Below are positions 18,306 to 31,470 of a stretch of DNA of 64,000 nucleotides, piece after piece. This DNA is from Mermis nigrescens. Lineage: Eukaryota; Nematoda; Enoplea; Mermithida; Mermithidae. Numbering within the stretch: position 1 is the first letter of the stretch; each line of letters starts with the position of its first letter. Position numbers and translations under genes: made by a program. The stretch covers positions 14,635,877 to 14,699,876 of the forward strand of contig JAVLUZ010000157.1 in the NCBI GenBank assembly GCA_036768485.1, given 5' to 3'. The notes beneath the pieces were generated by a model. That model saw only the letters and a program-made list of their open reading frames with translations. It was not told where the DNA came from and ran no database searches.

Positions 18306-18537
18306 TTATTGTACGTTGAACATGCAAGTGGATCGCTTATGTACGAAAAGTCCCGTCGGTGACGACGACGAATGCGAAGCCCAAACTGAGTTGAGCGGCA
18401 CGTCGGAATACATAGCCGCAGATTCATCAGATTTTTTACGAGCTATTGCCGTCTTTCGAACGTACCAAAATAGAAGAAGAAAAAGACAAATAAAAAGCAC
18501 TATGCCAAGCGCTACGATTACCCATATAGCCGCCATT
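18306..18537 (-). CDS. Possible exon: single-pass membrane protein, 76 codons
   Basis: On the minus strand an acceptor-like TTTATTTATTTCTAG is followed at once by an ATG-initiated frame. The N terminus is one hydrophobic segment (residues 3-26, including IWVIVALGIVLFICLFLLLF), followed by a basic stop-transfer stretch (RKTAIARKK). A polar tail rich in Ser follows, ending CMFNVQ. The topology would place a short cytoplasmic C-terminal tail. No family is recognised. It could be the last exon of a type I membrane protein or a small orphan membrane protein. The plus strand is also open for 124 codons across the same bases, but that product has no recognisable feature. The sequence is slightly richer in CG dinucleotides than its flanks, which favours coding. 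Confidence 0.35.
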
Positions 18538-18599
18538 CTAGAAATAAATAAAAGGCGTGAGGAAAATCTAAGACAGACCCCGGAATAGAAGAAACCGTC

Positions 18600-19655
18600 T
18601 TAAGAAAAGCGAAGCGAACAAAAATAAAATAAAAAAACTTGGAAAAAAATTTGAAAAAAATAAAAATATAAAATATTTAAAATAAAAAATATAATAGAAA
18701 AATAATACTTGAAACACTTTTCTCGAAGCTCTCCACAACCCAGCTAAAAATAATGAATTGGTAATGAATTAGCATTATTTTCTTAGATTATTTTAGTCCA
18801 ATATGGCTAGAAATTTTGGCTGAAAATTGGCTAAAAATTTCTCAGTATAAAAAGGAGAAAATTTTACGGCGAGAATAATGCCAAAAACAGAAATAAAGCG
18901 AAAATTTGTGACAAAAGTGACATCATAGAATTTAATCAACCTGCAAATAACGAATCGAAAAAGTTTTATATCTATTTATCCAACATGACGTAGCACCCTT
19001 GTTTCTTAGACCTCAGACACAAATCCTAAGTCAATTTATTCACAGGCGATTCTCTGAACCAGAGTGACCTCGAGACGAGTCTGCCGATGCGATAATAAAA
19101 CAACAAACTAAAATAATCAGATTGGTTTCGTTTCACTCTAAGTAAGCAGCATTCATGAAATACTGTCATATTAACAATTTTAAAAGGAAGGTGCCCTCTG
19201 AATTCAAAAATAATAAAGTGAGGCTGAACTGAACTTTAAAAAAATAATTTTTGGGTTCACATACGGATTTCTTATATAGTTCATATAGACGAAAATTTCT
19301 AGGGATTATTTAACCTGATTTGAATCCGCTAACAATTGAAAAGAAAACTCCCGTTGTACCAAAACTTACGCAACGTTTTCTGCCTCCCTACGCATTTCGT
19401 AGCGATTTCTGAAAAAAGAAGAAGTTGGCACTTGATGCAGCATTTCAAAAAAATTTTGGGTTTTCTCACCCAACTCGGCAACAGTATGATGCACAGCAAC
19501 CGCCTGCGTTTGCATCGCACCTGTATGAAAACAAAGATCACACATGAAATGCACCTGGGGTGTTGATGGCCTAAGTCCGTTTAACATTCAGGTACATGAG
19601 CTTGGGTTGGGCATGCCGACATATTGCGATAATTATAAATCAGATCAATGCAAGT
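18600..19655. other. No gene seen
   Basis: An A-rich block lies at 18600-18715 (AAAAATAAAAT-like). Then comes unique-looking AT-rich sequence. Overlapping frames of 60-76 codons at 19329-19587 run on both strands without domain, splice or composition support. Confidence 0.4.
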
Positions 19656-19663
19656 ATCACAAT

Positions 19664-19811
19664 CACACGTGGGCGTGGGGGTTGAGAAAATCCTCGAGAA
19701 TCCGGCAGACTCCCAGCCAGCTCCCCTGAATCGAACTTTTTCCATGTTTTTTTGCATTTTTGTCAGTTTTGATTAAACCATCCAGACCCACAGAATTCGG
19801 CTGCTGCCGTG
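19664..19811 (+). mobile_element. Short hAT-like MITE sharing family X ends
   Basis: It starts CACACGTGGGCGTGGGGGTT, as in family X, and ends GGCTGCTGCCGTG. The flanks are ATCACAAT (19656-19663) and ATCATAAT (19812-19819), an 8-bp duplication with one mismatch. The interior differs from family X (CAGACTCCCAGCCAGCTCCC), so this is a separate subfamily using the same ends. Related sequences may lie at 35917-36055 and 39745-39860. Confidence 0.7.
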
Positions 19812-19954
19812 ATCATAATCTGTCAACGTATCGAGTGATGATTCGGGTGCGAAACAGATCATAACTCAAAAGGAAAGGAAAAAACTCCCGTTGAAAATTA
19901 GCTAACCTGCAGTCGATGACTAGATAAAAATTGAAACTCTTTTAAGTACCCACC

Positions 19955-20128
19955 TATAGCCTGATTCACTTAACCTCGTGAATAAATTTTGAGAATTTTC
20001 GTCGAGTCGACAGTAAGTCGAGGATAACGATATTTATATATCAGATCAATGCTATAATTGCAGTCTGTCAGCTAATCGTCAGAGATATTTTTAAAATTTA
20101 TGACCGAACTTGTGTAAAACAGACTATA
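19955..20128. mobile_element. TA-flanked MITE-1
   Basis: It starts TATAGCCTGATTCACTTAAC and ends GTGTAAAACAGACTATA, matching the 56018-56185 copy in the same orientation (GACAGTAAGTCGAGGATAACG, ATATCAGATCAATGCTATAA). No ORF is present. Confidence 0.75.
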
Positions 20129-20209
20129 AATAAGTAAGTATGTTCTCAAAATCGAACAGAAACGAAGATTAAGGTAGTTTTGCGCCATTTTAAAGTTGTT
20201 GTTGTGTTT

Positions 20210-20690
<481 letters not shown>

Positions 20691-21845
20691 GTCACTATTA
20701 TTAACATTATTACTATTGTTGTATTATTGTATGTACATGCATACTGTGTACGTATGTACAATCTTGATAATTTATTTGAAAATAAAGCATTAAAATAATA
20801 ATTAATAAATTAATAAATTGATACGTAATTAATAAATAGAATATGTATAATTTTTTATACCACAACGTCGTGTCGTCGCTATAGGTACATCGAAAATATC
20901 TTTCATCTGGCTCCAATGCTTCGCTGAGCAAATATCGGTTTACCTGATACATAAGGCGGAAAAATATACCTGTAGGTAATCTTTGAAACACTCAAGAAGT
21001 CGAAATGTTGTTAGTAGAGCGGGAATTGAATAAAACGTTCTTAAACATTTTTTGCTTAGATTAGGGCATTGGCGCCAGAACAACAGATTATGCAGGAAAC
21101 CTATAGTAAGAACCAGCTTTAAAAAGGGATTGGCTTCTTTTATTGACACAAAATGATTACAACTTAGATAGGTATAAGTGCTCTTACGACTTGCAAGAAT
21201 ATTTATACTCGTATTATTTTGGCATGCATAAGGTACCTACCTACCTGAGGTACTTAGATTACAACAGTCAGACATGATGAGGAGGGAACTTGCCTTAAGC
21301 TTTATCACAAGAAGGATACAATGCAGCATTTTCTTTGAAAACAAAACGAATGCTGAAAGCCAAAGGAACAAAAAATTATTATTTATTATTATTTGACTTT
21401 ATTTAAGTTTCAATATTTCAATTTTGTTAAATAATTTATTACAATATTTTACTATTCAAATTTATATTATCACAAAGTTTATTAAAAAAACCAAAAAACA
21501 CATTTTTCCAAAATTTCCATGAACAAAACAACAACAAAACAAATTAAAATCTACAAAGTTTAGGCTTTTGATTTCAGACCGCCGTTGTTTCAGGGCACTA
21601 ATTCCATTTTTGGATGATCGGTATACACTAATTATAATTCTATTATATTCTGATTTTTATTTTATTTTTATTTTTAATTATTTTTATCACTGCTAAATCA
21701 TGATAAAATAAGGGAAAGTTTGTTTTTCGATGCGAGCTTATTTTGTATTGAAATTGAAAAGATGCCTAGTCAGATTTGTCATAATGAAACTTGTTTAACC
21801 TTCACACCTTTAGCGGAATATCTGCTGATGATTTACCTTTGTTTT
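20691..21845. other. No gene seen
   Basis: AT-rich sequence without a recognised exon or repeat copy. Frames of 69 and 92 codons at 20713-21149 (minus) lack splice and domain support. Confidence 0.4.
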
Positions 21846-21848
21846 ATA

Positions 21849-22068
21849 CTTCGTATCGTTTAACTTTGCGGTTTTCTATTGAATTTAATCCGCAAGAATC
21901 AAACTGCAAAAGTGGTTTAAAATTATGAAACAGTTATGCGGTTTTACAGTGGAAGCCATAACTCAATATACTGTAGAATATTATGACAGAGGCGTTAGTT
22001 TAAAAGATTTTTCTAGGAACTTTAAATTTTTTCAAAAACCTCAAAGTTAAATGAAACGGACTATAGAT
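21849..22068. mobile_element. TA-flanked MITE-2
   Basis: The right end is AAATGAAACGGACTATA. The left end is decayed (ATCGTTTAACTTTGCGG). The interior shares GCGGTTTTCT, TTTAATCCGCAAGAATC and ATACTGTAGAATAT with the copies at 54546-54770 and 54806-55035. Confidence 0.7.
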
Positions 22069-22129
22069 AATTCCGAGTACCGTTCCGACTCACAAAAGTT
22101 TATACTGATTTTTATGACAGTACCTATAA

Positions 22130-25100
22130 ATAAACTAGCAAAGAAAAATGCTCCGATGGAAAAAAAGGGGAATATACTTGGGATTGTGAATTATCGAGGA
22201 TGTAAAAGGAGGAGACTAGGAAAAATCTCCCTATGTTATATGCCAAAAATCGCAAAATATGTTAAAAATCATACTTTCTCTAAACAATGCGAAAAATCGA
22301 AGTATATTCTGCGGTCTCTGAAAAAATGTATTATTTTAAAATAATTTTCTCTGATTGACATAATATCTCAAAAGCATATTACGTAATCCAACTTTTTGCA
22401 GACTTCATTCAACTTTGAGTTGCTTAATAATGTGACTGAAAGTGAAACACTGTTAAGAAATCATAATTAAGTTGTTCGTATTTCATTATTACTAAGAAGA
22501 TCACTTAGCAGATACAGCCATTCTAAGTGTCAAAGTGCAAGCAATATTCAAATTACCAAAAAATTGATTGAAAAAAGCAGTGAATTAGCAATGCAGTAGC
22601 TAAGCGAATTGAATGAAATAGTACATATCGATGCATTCAAGACAATCGATGATATTGTTGGTTCAAAGCAGTAGGAAACAAGGAAGCTGACGTGCAACAG
22701 ACCTTATGTAGATACTCTTTTACACTTGTCTACAACAATTATTTATTAAACTTTTACATTTTTCAAAGGCCGCAGAATATACTTCGATTTTTTGCATTGT
22801 TTAGAGAAAGTCTGATTTTTAACATATTTTGCGATTTTTAGCATATAACATAGGGAGATTTTTCCTAGTCCCCTCCTTTTACATCCTCGATAATTCACAA
22901 TCCCAAGTATATTCCCCTTTTTTGTTCCATCGGAGCATTTTTCTTTGCTAGTACCCCACTTTTAATTAGCAAGATTTGGAAATACAATACTAGATTTCAT
23001 TTACTGTGCGGTTCTTCTAATAATTGAATGGTTTAAACTTTACAAAGCTACTAGTTGTAGAAGAAACAAACATTCTGATTAGTAATTCTTATGTTACGTA
23101 GAACATCCTGTAAAGAAATATGCTTCCAAAACTTTCTAGAGCTAAACTTAATTTACATTTTAAACTTTACACAGGAGTGTAAAGAATTTTAGTGGGATTA
23201 ATAATTTCGATATTGCATCTGATATAACGATCAGCATTTGTTAAGAAATGAAACCTCTATAATGTTCTAAGAACAAATTAACATTAGGTGTTAATCACTT
23301 TACATTACTCTTCATGCGCCCCTAGCAGACGTATCTTATCTGTTTCCATATATATTTTACGACTTTAGGGAAAAAATAAGTTACCGTGAGGCTCTAGAAT
23401 GAAGCTTATTATATAGTGCAAAGTTTACACTAGCAACGAGTGTAAAGAAGATTTAAGTCGGATTTGTAAATTCGATATTACTCGGATATTACGATCAACA
23501 TTCATGAAAAAATTACGTCTTTATAATGGTTTAATGACAAATAGACACAGATGTAAACCACTTTACATCACTGTTGAGTGTAAACAAACGCGCCCAGCTG
23601 ACGTCCCTTATTTGATTTCATGTAAATTTTCAGATTTCGGCCAAAAATTCAGGTTTTCGCAAAGCTCTAGAACAAAGATTAATTAGCAGTGTAAACTTTA
23701 CACAACCGCCTAGTGTAAAGAGGATTTTATTCCGATTTGTAAATCTGATATTACTCGGATATTTTATCAACATTTATGAAAAAATTGCATGTCTACAATG
23801 GTCTGAGGACAAATAAACAATGAGTGTAAACTACTTTGCATCACTGTTGGATGTAAACAAACGCGCCTACGTGACGTCTCACATTTGATTCTTTGAAAAT
23901 TTCTAGACTCCAGGAAAAAATTAGGTTTCTGGAATGCTCAAAAACGGAGATAAAAACATATGTAGTGTAAACTTCTTGTAAACACCTAGTGTAAAGGAGA
24001 TTTTGGTCAGATTCGTAATTTTGATATTGTTCCGATATTACGATTGATATTTATGAAAAAAATTAAGTCTCCATAATGTTCTATGGGCAAACTAACAATA
24101 GGTGTAAACCACTTTACAACACTGTAGAGTGTAAACATATGCGCCAGACTGGCATATCAAACTTGGTTCCTGGTCCATTTCTAGACTTGATAATCGTGTC
24201 CCTGACTCATAACCGGAGAAGCAGGCAGAAAAAACAAGACAGAAACGCATTTTAAACACCAAATTTTTGACTTTACACTCGCTAAATATTAATGTATAGA
24301 CAATTTGCTCCCTTGACATGCACCCGATATAAAGCACTTTATTTTTATTCTATTGGACTTATCCCGACTTCTGAACGGAGAAAGTGGCGAACAAAAAACG
24401 CAACAAAAACGTATTTTCCATCATTTAGAACACTGTAAACTTTAAAATTCCGTACCGAACTCCCCATTGAGTTTAAAGAAATTCGGTTTGGTACAATTTG
24501 TAGCTTTTAAATCGTAGTACATTCCTGTGTGCCAAAATTCTCTTGCAAAAATTATTTGGTATGATTTATTAATCAAAATTCGGAAAAAACGTGTTTTTTC
24601 GCCCATTTTTTACCTCTGATTTCGAACTTTACACCCCCATAAATAACTCAATATTGCGTTTTTTTAAATGCGGTTAGCTGCGATGTGTAGCCCCTGAGAG
24701 GCACTTTATTACTGCTGTATTCAATTTACCCTGACTCAAAAGCGGAAAAATTTGGCAGAGAAATCTTAGTTAAAATCCGTTTTTTACACCATCAACTAGA
24801 GTGTAAACTTTAAACCCCAGGATCTAACTCACCATAGAGCGTTAAAGACTTTGCTTACATGCAGAATGTAGCCCTTGATCCGCTCTACATTTCTGTTAGA
24901 AAACATTTTAAAAAACTCATAACCGGAGTTAGTATCGGACATAAGCAGGTTGAAAACTCGACCAAAATGTGCTTTTTCACCCCCAGATTTTCGCACTCTT
25001 TACACTCCCATTCGATAACTAATGCGAATTTCAAAAAACAAAAAACAGCCGATTCGGAGCATCCCTTACTCTACAAATCTGTGCCATTAATTTATTTGAG

Positions 25101-25372
25101 GAGTCGATACTGAGTTGTCCACATGCCGCCTAAAAAACCTTCCAAAATTTATCCCATGTAATAACGTTACACAAAAACTTTACACCTTCTTTTACACAGC
25201 CAGTTTTGAATTTCAAGAAAAACAAAAAACAAGGGCAGCGAATTTTTTATTATCCATCTTTTAAAAAACCGCACATTCTAGATGTGTCCTGTTATAGCTG
25301 TAGGGGGTGCACAGGTGTTAGGGGTACCCAAGTACATTATAGGTACGCGCTAACCTGCGACCTATGATTAAC
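22130..25372 (-). repeat. TTTACAC-array element, copy c (near complete, inverted)
   Basis: Reading from the right, the terminal palindrome (GGTACGCGCTAACCTGCGACC, 25350-25370) and the head (GTGCACAGG, CCGCACATTCTAGATGTGTC) come first. Then come array units at 22960-25250, with repeated CTTTACAC/GTGTAAAC pairs, for example near 23700-23720, 23820-23860 and 24100-24135. Then the long-inverted-repeat module, 22130-22950, whose arms carry GCTCCGATGG and CCATCGGAGC and the mirrored block TGCGGTCTC/GGCCGCAGAATATACTTC. Total is about 3.2 kb with no coding sequence. Confidence 0.72.
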
Positions 25373-25384
25373 GATATTATTATT

Positions 25385-25873
25385 TATTATGATAATATTA
25401 CAATGCAATGTGATTATTATATTATCACTATATCTTATTATGCTGCTTTACTGATTTACTCAAATAATATTACATACATATGCACGCAGTTGATCGCAAA
25501 TGTTTGAGGACACCTCTTGGTAATAGCTATTTTGAGACACAATATTTTCCGATTGCATTACATTGCTATACTAACTTGTTTCTGCTCAAAGAATGATTTG
25601 TGGAATGAAATGAGGAAAGGGTTTTTAATTAGCGCGCTTCTTTTACTATTTATATATCAAAATGTTTGCTGTAATGAGCTTTTGTTTTGTTTTCATTTTC
25701 ATGCAGTAGTGCAGTGCAGGCTGCCATTTTCATGCAAAAAATTGAATCGGTTGAGTCGCAATATAAGTGCAATTATTTTTGATTTTGGTGCATTCTTGTG
25801 TATTGGAAACGCCAAGAACGTGTGAGCGTTATAAAGTGACTTATAAAGAGAGAATTCGCAGGCTTCTATTATA
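25385..25873. other. No gene seen
   Basis: An ATTATT-rich block lies at 25375-25460, then AT-rich sequence. An open frame of 102 codons at 25517-25825 (plus) has no recognisable feature. Confidence 0.4.
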
Positions 25874-26697
25874 ATAGGCATAGCCAGGATTATTCCCACG
25901 AGGGGAGTCCAAAATTTTTTGTCTTAAAAGCCGACAAAAACGTGTAAAAATGCGTATTAGGGCTGAAATAATGCCTTTTTTGGTGTTTTCACATCGTCCT
26001 ACAACAATAAAAATGCAGAGATAAATATTTTGTTCGAAAATTTTCCACAACTAATGTTGCACACTTTGCAAATTTTACTACTCGGGTAGGACCTTAGATT
26101 AGAGAGTATGGAACGGAAAACGTCTCCTTTGGGGCTGAGGGAGGTCTGGGGTGGCGCACTTAAGCGCCCCCCAGCGGGGTCCGGGCAGAGCCCGGAAAAA
26201 ATTTTGCAAAAAAGCACTGAAATCTTGAATTTTGACATTAAAATTTTCATGAAATCACCCTAGTCCTAGTGCTAAATCCAGCTGATAAATAGATTAAATC
26301 GACTGAGCGAAGCGCGTTAATTTTCTGATGATTTCATGCCAAAATGACTATAAAATTCTTAAAACGCATGAGATGCGAATCATTTGCAGACTTGTCTTAT
26401 CTGTACAAAACGCGCGAATTTTCTGCATTTTTCAAATTTCTATTGGCCTAGAAATGTTTGCAAATATGTCATCTTCTCAAGGCGACAAACGCTTTGTGGC
26501 TCTTTATTGTTATTAAGTTTAAAATAATAGCCAAAAACTAGAAGAACTCAGCTCGAAGCGCCGAAATTTTGTGGATTATTCTCATAAAATCGCCGCAGAA
26601 AAGCGTTACGCAAGCGCATAGCTCCATTTGCAAAAATTCAAAATTTTCATAATGGGGAAGGGATTTCACTCCTCCCTCCACTGGCTACGCCAGTGCT
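25874..26697. mobile_element. hAT-like non-autonomous element
   Basis: The left end is TAGGCATAGCCAGGATTATT and the right end is CCACTGGCTACGCCAGTG, inverted and imperfect. The CAGTGGCGTAGCCAG motif is typical of hAT ends. The interior holds a GC-rich block (CCCCAGCGGGGTCCGGGCAG at 26168-26187). A TSD was not found. Confidence 0.5.
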
Positions 26698-27114
26698 GCA
26701 ACTTGCAGATGTTAGGCCGTAGAAGAGATTGAAAATATTATTTGTACTTAGGGCATGCAGTTGTCTGTTACACGCAACAGTCAAAATGACATAAAAATAA
26801 CTTTTCTCATGCTTTCAGCCTTCGAAAATATCGAAATAGGTTATACATAGATACTTCTAGAATTCAAGACTCTTTTCGTTGTTATTCGATTAGCGAAATG
26901 TAAGCGCTTTTTCATTTAATCGATTGCTGTAAGGTTCTGGTCCTAAACTTTCTTAAATTCAAGGATCATTCAAGGTATATAGTCAACTAGACTAATAATA
27001 CTGTAACGCTCGCATTTCTGAGTACATAATATAGGTATGCACATGCAGCACGGATATGAAAGATTCTCATCCGAAATCGGTCATCCATCATTCCATTAAA
27101 ATTCGAGTCTCAAT
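26698..27114. other. No gene seen
   Basis: AT-rich unique-looking sequence between two hAT-like elements, with no supported ORF. Confidence 0.4.
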
Positions 27115-27378
27115 CATACCTGGGCGTAGAGGTTAGGGGTATGCACCCCCCCCCCCCCGAGAAATCAAAGATACCCCCAGAAACCAAAATACCCCCAGAA
27201 TTCAATTTTTATATTTTTTTATTTTTTATCGCAATTTTTTGATGCCCATTGATAGTGCTCGATGAGAAACGTTGAAAAATGATGTTTTTTCGCCATACTT
27301 CCACTTTTAAGGTCATTTTTCGACCTTTGAAAAAATATTGCACCCCTCCCCTTAGAGCTTGGGTGCCGCCCAAATATT
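27115..27378 (-). mobile_element. hAT-like MITE, family X
   Basis: It starts CATACCTGGGCG and ends GCCGCCCAAATATTG, with family X interior in reverse (GATAGTGCTCGATGAGAAAC, CGCCATACTTCCACTTTTAA). Flanks GTCTCAAT and GTCCCAAA are a decayed 8-bp TSD at best. A C11 homopolymer lies at 27148-27158. Confidence 0.72.
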
Positions 27379-27951
27379 GTCCCAAAATGAGGCTTTTGCA
27401 TTGCTTCATTAGTGAGAACACAAATGAAATAGCTAGGTACATACGTCATTGGCACGAATTTGCACAACTACTTCCAAGCAGTTAGGGACACAAATCCTTG
27501 CCATCCTCACGCCTTCTTTTTCTTGAAAAAATTTAAACGATGCGTTCAATTCGGTACGAAACATTGAAAATTTTAAATTTTGCAGTAAAACACCGTGGCG
27601 GACTGAAATTGTAGGTAGGCACATTTCTTCTTATCTCACTATCTTCCTAATTTCCACTTGTATGCCCTACCATTTCAAATAAGCGTCAGATTTCACTTTA
27701 CAGCCGCTCTTAAACTGGAAGGCGCATGAAAGCCGTGTCCTTTAATTTCAGGTGAAACTTTTTTTGTACCTATGCAGTATACATATCGTGTGAAAATGAC
27801 TGGCTAACCTCGAGGCGGGCTACTGAGCTAAAAAAATCCAAGCATATGGATAGATGATTCCAGATCATAAGACGAAACACCCGGAAGAAGAAATTACTTA
27901 CTTCAGCTTGACCAGCAGCATCACCAAGGAAAGCTGTGGTATCACCTACTG

Positions 27952-28332
27952 CATAGGCGAAGCCAGGATTTTCATCAGGATAGGAATCCAAAAAATTTTA
28001 ATCTTAAAAAACCTATAAAAACGGGCGGGGCCGGTAAATAACGTGTTTTTTTGGGCTTTTCAAATCGTCCTGCACTATCTGAGCAATATAAAATTTTTTC
28101 TTTTTTTAACTTTTTGACGGCAAAATGCGTATTATGCGCTCGAAGCGCTAATTTTTAAGGTTTTACTGAAATAAAACGATAGAAACTACCAAATGATAGA
28201 AGAAATCGGCGCAAAGCGCCGACTCTTTCGATTTTACGTCGCAGAACAGTATCATGCATCCATATTGCTCAGGTCGTGGACATGTCGAAATATTCAATAA
28301 GGGGATTCCCCTCCACACTTACTACGCCAGTG
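27952..28332. mobile_element. hAT-like non-autonomous element, 381 bp
   Basis: The ends are CATAGGCGAAGCCAGGATTT and ACTACGCCAGTG, inverted and imperfect. Flanks ACCTACTG and ACCTCTG differ by one inserted base, consistent with an 8-bp TSD. The interior contains the palindrome GGCGCAAAGCGCC (28209-28221). Confidence 0.6.
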
Positions 28333-28437
28333 ACCTCTGTATTTGGTTCTCACCTACTTTTTGTACATGAAATTAAGGAATTATCAAAGGAAACGCGTAT
28401 AACTTGATAAGTGGTTTTTAGACAAAAATAGTACCTA

Positions 28438-28520
28438 TGTCTTGGTCAATCAAGGGATTCGAACCGCAACATCTTGCTTGGCGGTCCAGGGCACTAAACG
28501 CTCGACTAAAGCTGGTTCAT
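28438..28520 (-). ncRNA. tRNA-like sequence, probably pseudo-tRNA/SINE
   Basis: On the minus strand a B-box-like GGTTCGAATCCC is preceded by an A-box-like GTCGAGCGTTTAGTGCC. The spacing resembles a tRNA, but I could not build a full cloverleaf. Confidence 0.3.
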
Positions 28521-28721
28521 TACGATAATAAATGCACATTACGTTTTTAGTGGATAATCAACAACAGAAAAATCAGTAATGGTAGGTATTCGCTGGGCTA
28601 AATGTATCAAGGCAGCTAGCCTGAGTGGTAATGACTGACCAAATTTTGGTGCCCAGTGTTTAAAAAAGCCTTAGTAGTGGAATGCGACTCGCGTCGCTCG
28701 CTCTGCTCGCCCCTCCCCATC

Positions 28722-29740
28722 ATGGGCGGATTAAAGGGGGCGGGGAGGCGGCCGCCCCCCATTGGCCAAAGATACTTGCCGAGATAAAGAATGGATATGC
28801 GATTTGCAATGATTTTTGGCCGTCAGTGACCATAATTTCTTAAACTTTTTCTGGCGCTATGCTCGGATGATACTTATTAATGACATTTGTTTACTTTCGG
28901 CGGCATACAAGCATGGTTTCTTTTTTGTATACGGCAAAGGCTTTTCCCGATGTACAAAGACTTTTCGGGATCGCAAAATTTTTGGCGCTTCGCGCCAAAA
29001 TGAGTAATTGTGTGTCCTATATATCTTTATAATAGCAGAAATCGCATTTCGAAAGAAAAAGGTCAACTATTTCTGTGCTTCGCGCCGTTTTAGGACGATT
29101 CTTTATGAATTTTGCCCTCATAAACACAGGACTTAGCTAAACTACACTACCAAAGGTCGAACAACTCTGTTTCTACCACACTTAAGTTGCTACCATACTA
29201 TGTCGTAGTACCCTAAAATTTGTGTGTACAAAATGTACAAAGACTTTTAGGGACCATCTTTGTACATGTACAAATGGACCTTGTACAAAAACACCCTGCT
29301 TGGAAGCCATTTCTTGTTCATGTAGGTTTCAAAACAATTTCAACAGCAGAAACAGCTATTTTTGCCAAGTTTTCTTCTATTTTCAATTAAAAATTTCGAT
29401 GTTCGCATCAAATGCTATAAATACAGGAAATCAAGCAGTAAATCATGCTTCTAGACGTCTTTCCGCCTTAATTTCACAAATTTTCCGGTAATTCGCGTTA
29501 GATTTTTGTTAAAGTCGAAGAAATTTAAGTGATTTTTTCGCACAAAATTTTCTAAAATTTCAAAATTTCTAGAAAAAATATTGCGTCAAAAGTGATTTTA
29601 TGTAAAAGTATACAATGTAAAACACCGAAATAACCCTATTTCCCGCTTGAACGCTAAATTTTTGGACCTATTTTTGACTGTTTTTGGAAAAGTTGGGATA
29701 CCGCTTCCACTCGGGAAAATCCTAGATCCGCTACTGCTCC
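28722..29740 (-). mobile_element. hAT-like element, same family as 3268-3898
   Basis: The left end GGGCGGATTAAAGGGGGCGG and right end ATCCTAGATCCGCTACTG are inverted. Interior TGGCCGTCAGTGACCATAAT matches the reverse complement of 3785-3815. The palindrome GGCGCTTCGCGCC is at 28983-28995. Short frames inside have no similarity I recognise. Confidence 0.55.
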
Positions 29741-31170
29741 CAATCAGTCAATCTTAACACTGATGGCGCTAAAATTCTGGTCAGTCATAAACGCATATAT
29801 CTAAGCCTGAACCTAAGGATCAGGTACCTGAGTACAGAATGAAGTCAAGAGATAAATAAATATGGAATTAAGGCGTTTTTTAAATCGCAATTGTCCTCTC
29901 GCTCATGCGCCTGATAAAGCAATGAAAAAATATCGCCAATGAAATAAGCTCATGCGAAAACCTAGAAATAAAAGTGAAACACGGACTATTTCAGGTACTG
30001 GGCACAGCCTTGCATCTTTTTCAATACATGCAGAAAAGGTAATTAGGTATCAAGTCTACCTACCACATGAATACCGAAAGGTTTTTCACGAAACTTTCAG
30101 AAATAAGTAGGTACATGGAATGGATACCTAACCTACATAGTCTTATTTTTCCTCTTCCTGATTTTGACTATTTTCCCCTTTTTCCAGCGATTTTTCATCT
30201 TGGCTATAACGTACATAATTTCGGCCAGATATAAAATTCCACTAAAGTGTAAACTTTATCAAAAGAAGGATTTCAATGGGAAAAAACCAAAAATGAAATC
30301 CTAGTTAACACACACCACCTACTTTCCATTCTCAATTTTACGGATTTCATTTACGCATTTTTCTTATTTTCTGGAGATTCTACATCTTGGCCATAAATGA
30401 ATAGGTATCTATGAAACTTCAAATTGAAAAATTTAAAATCCACATTTTTAGCAATTAAAATTTCACGATAGAATTATTTTCCATGAAAAAATTTAAAGAT
30501 GGGTAAAATAATTGAATCGTTCTATTGCCCCAACCGACGACCTTTAATTTGTTTGACCGCAGCAATTTCGTCTTAAATTTTCATCCATAAGCAAGCACCT
30601 CTCCGAATGCGTTAGCTGATGCGTCGCGTTTTAGAATTTCTTTTATGAGCTCAATTCCACTGACTACAGTAGCAGATATATCAAGTGCTATGACACCGAA
30701 TCATTGCTTGTATAAATGACTCAACCTGACATTCAAAACTACAGCCTCTTCTTTTATAGTATAAAGCATTGGTTGGCGGGTGAATAAGAATTAACAATTA
30801 ATCTTTCTACTGTACAGCATAATTACAATTTAGACCTTTTATAAAACTGTCGCAGTCTGATGTTTTAGCAAAGCAATCAGAAGAGGTTAAAGAAACCAGC
30901 CACTAAGACATAATTAAAGAAGCTGTTTGTACAATGGAAAATTGATACAGTAATAGAATTAAAGTCATAGAAAATGGATCACTTGGAAATGAACAGACTT
31001 TAAGCGGTCTAACAACACTTGCGCTTATAACAAAATTTATCAGCTTATTAATTCTTTTAGTATGATTCAAATAACTTTGCGGTTTTCGTTTAAGAAATTT
31101 TGCCGACATTAATTGAAGGCATTCGATAAATAGTTATTAATTCAACGCAATCATAGAGGAATACTGGTTT
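29741..31170. other. No gene seen
   Basis: AT-rich sequence between two hAT-like elements, with no supported exon. Confidence 0.35.
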
Positions 31171-31173
31171 ACA

Positions 31174-31470
31174 ACCAGTGACGGATCTAGGATTTTCCTA
31201 CGGGTGGGGGGCGGTACCCCAACTTTTCCAAAAACAGTAACAAATAGGTCCGAAAATTTGCCCTTCACTTGCAAAATATCGTTTTACGGCGTTTTAGAAT
31301 TGTTAACTTTTATTTAAAATCAATGTTGACCCATTATTTTTTCGAAAATTTCTAAATTTTTGGCAATTTTGTGCTAAAAAATCGTTAAATTTCTTTCAAA
31401 TTAGTAAAAATTTTGCGGGAAGCGCTGAAAAATTTGGAAAATTTAGGATAAAAGACATTTAGCAGCTTGA
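31174..31470 (+). mobile_element. hAT-like element, left-end fragment
   Basis: It starts CCAGTGACGGATCTAGGATT, followed by GGCGGTACCCCAACTTTTCC and AAATAGGTCCGAAAATTTGC, shared with 3295-3350. The right end is missing. Confidence 0.5.

Noticed and set aside
18214..18588. 124-codon plus-strand frame
   Set aside because: Overlaps the minus-strand membrane ORF. No hydrophobic pattern, domain or splice logic. More likely the shadow of the opposite frame.
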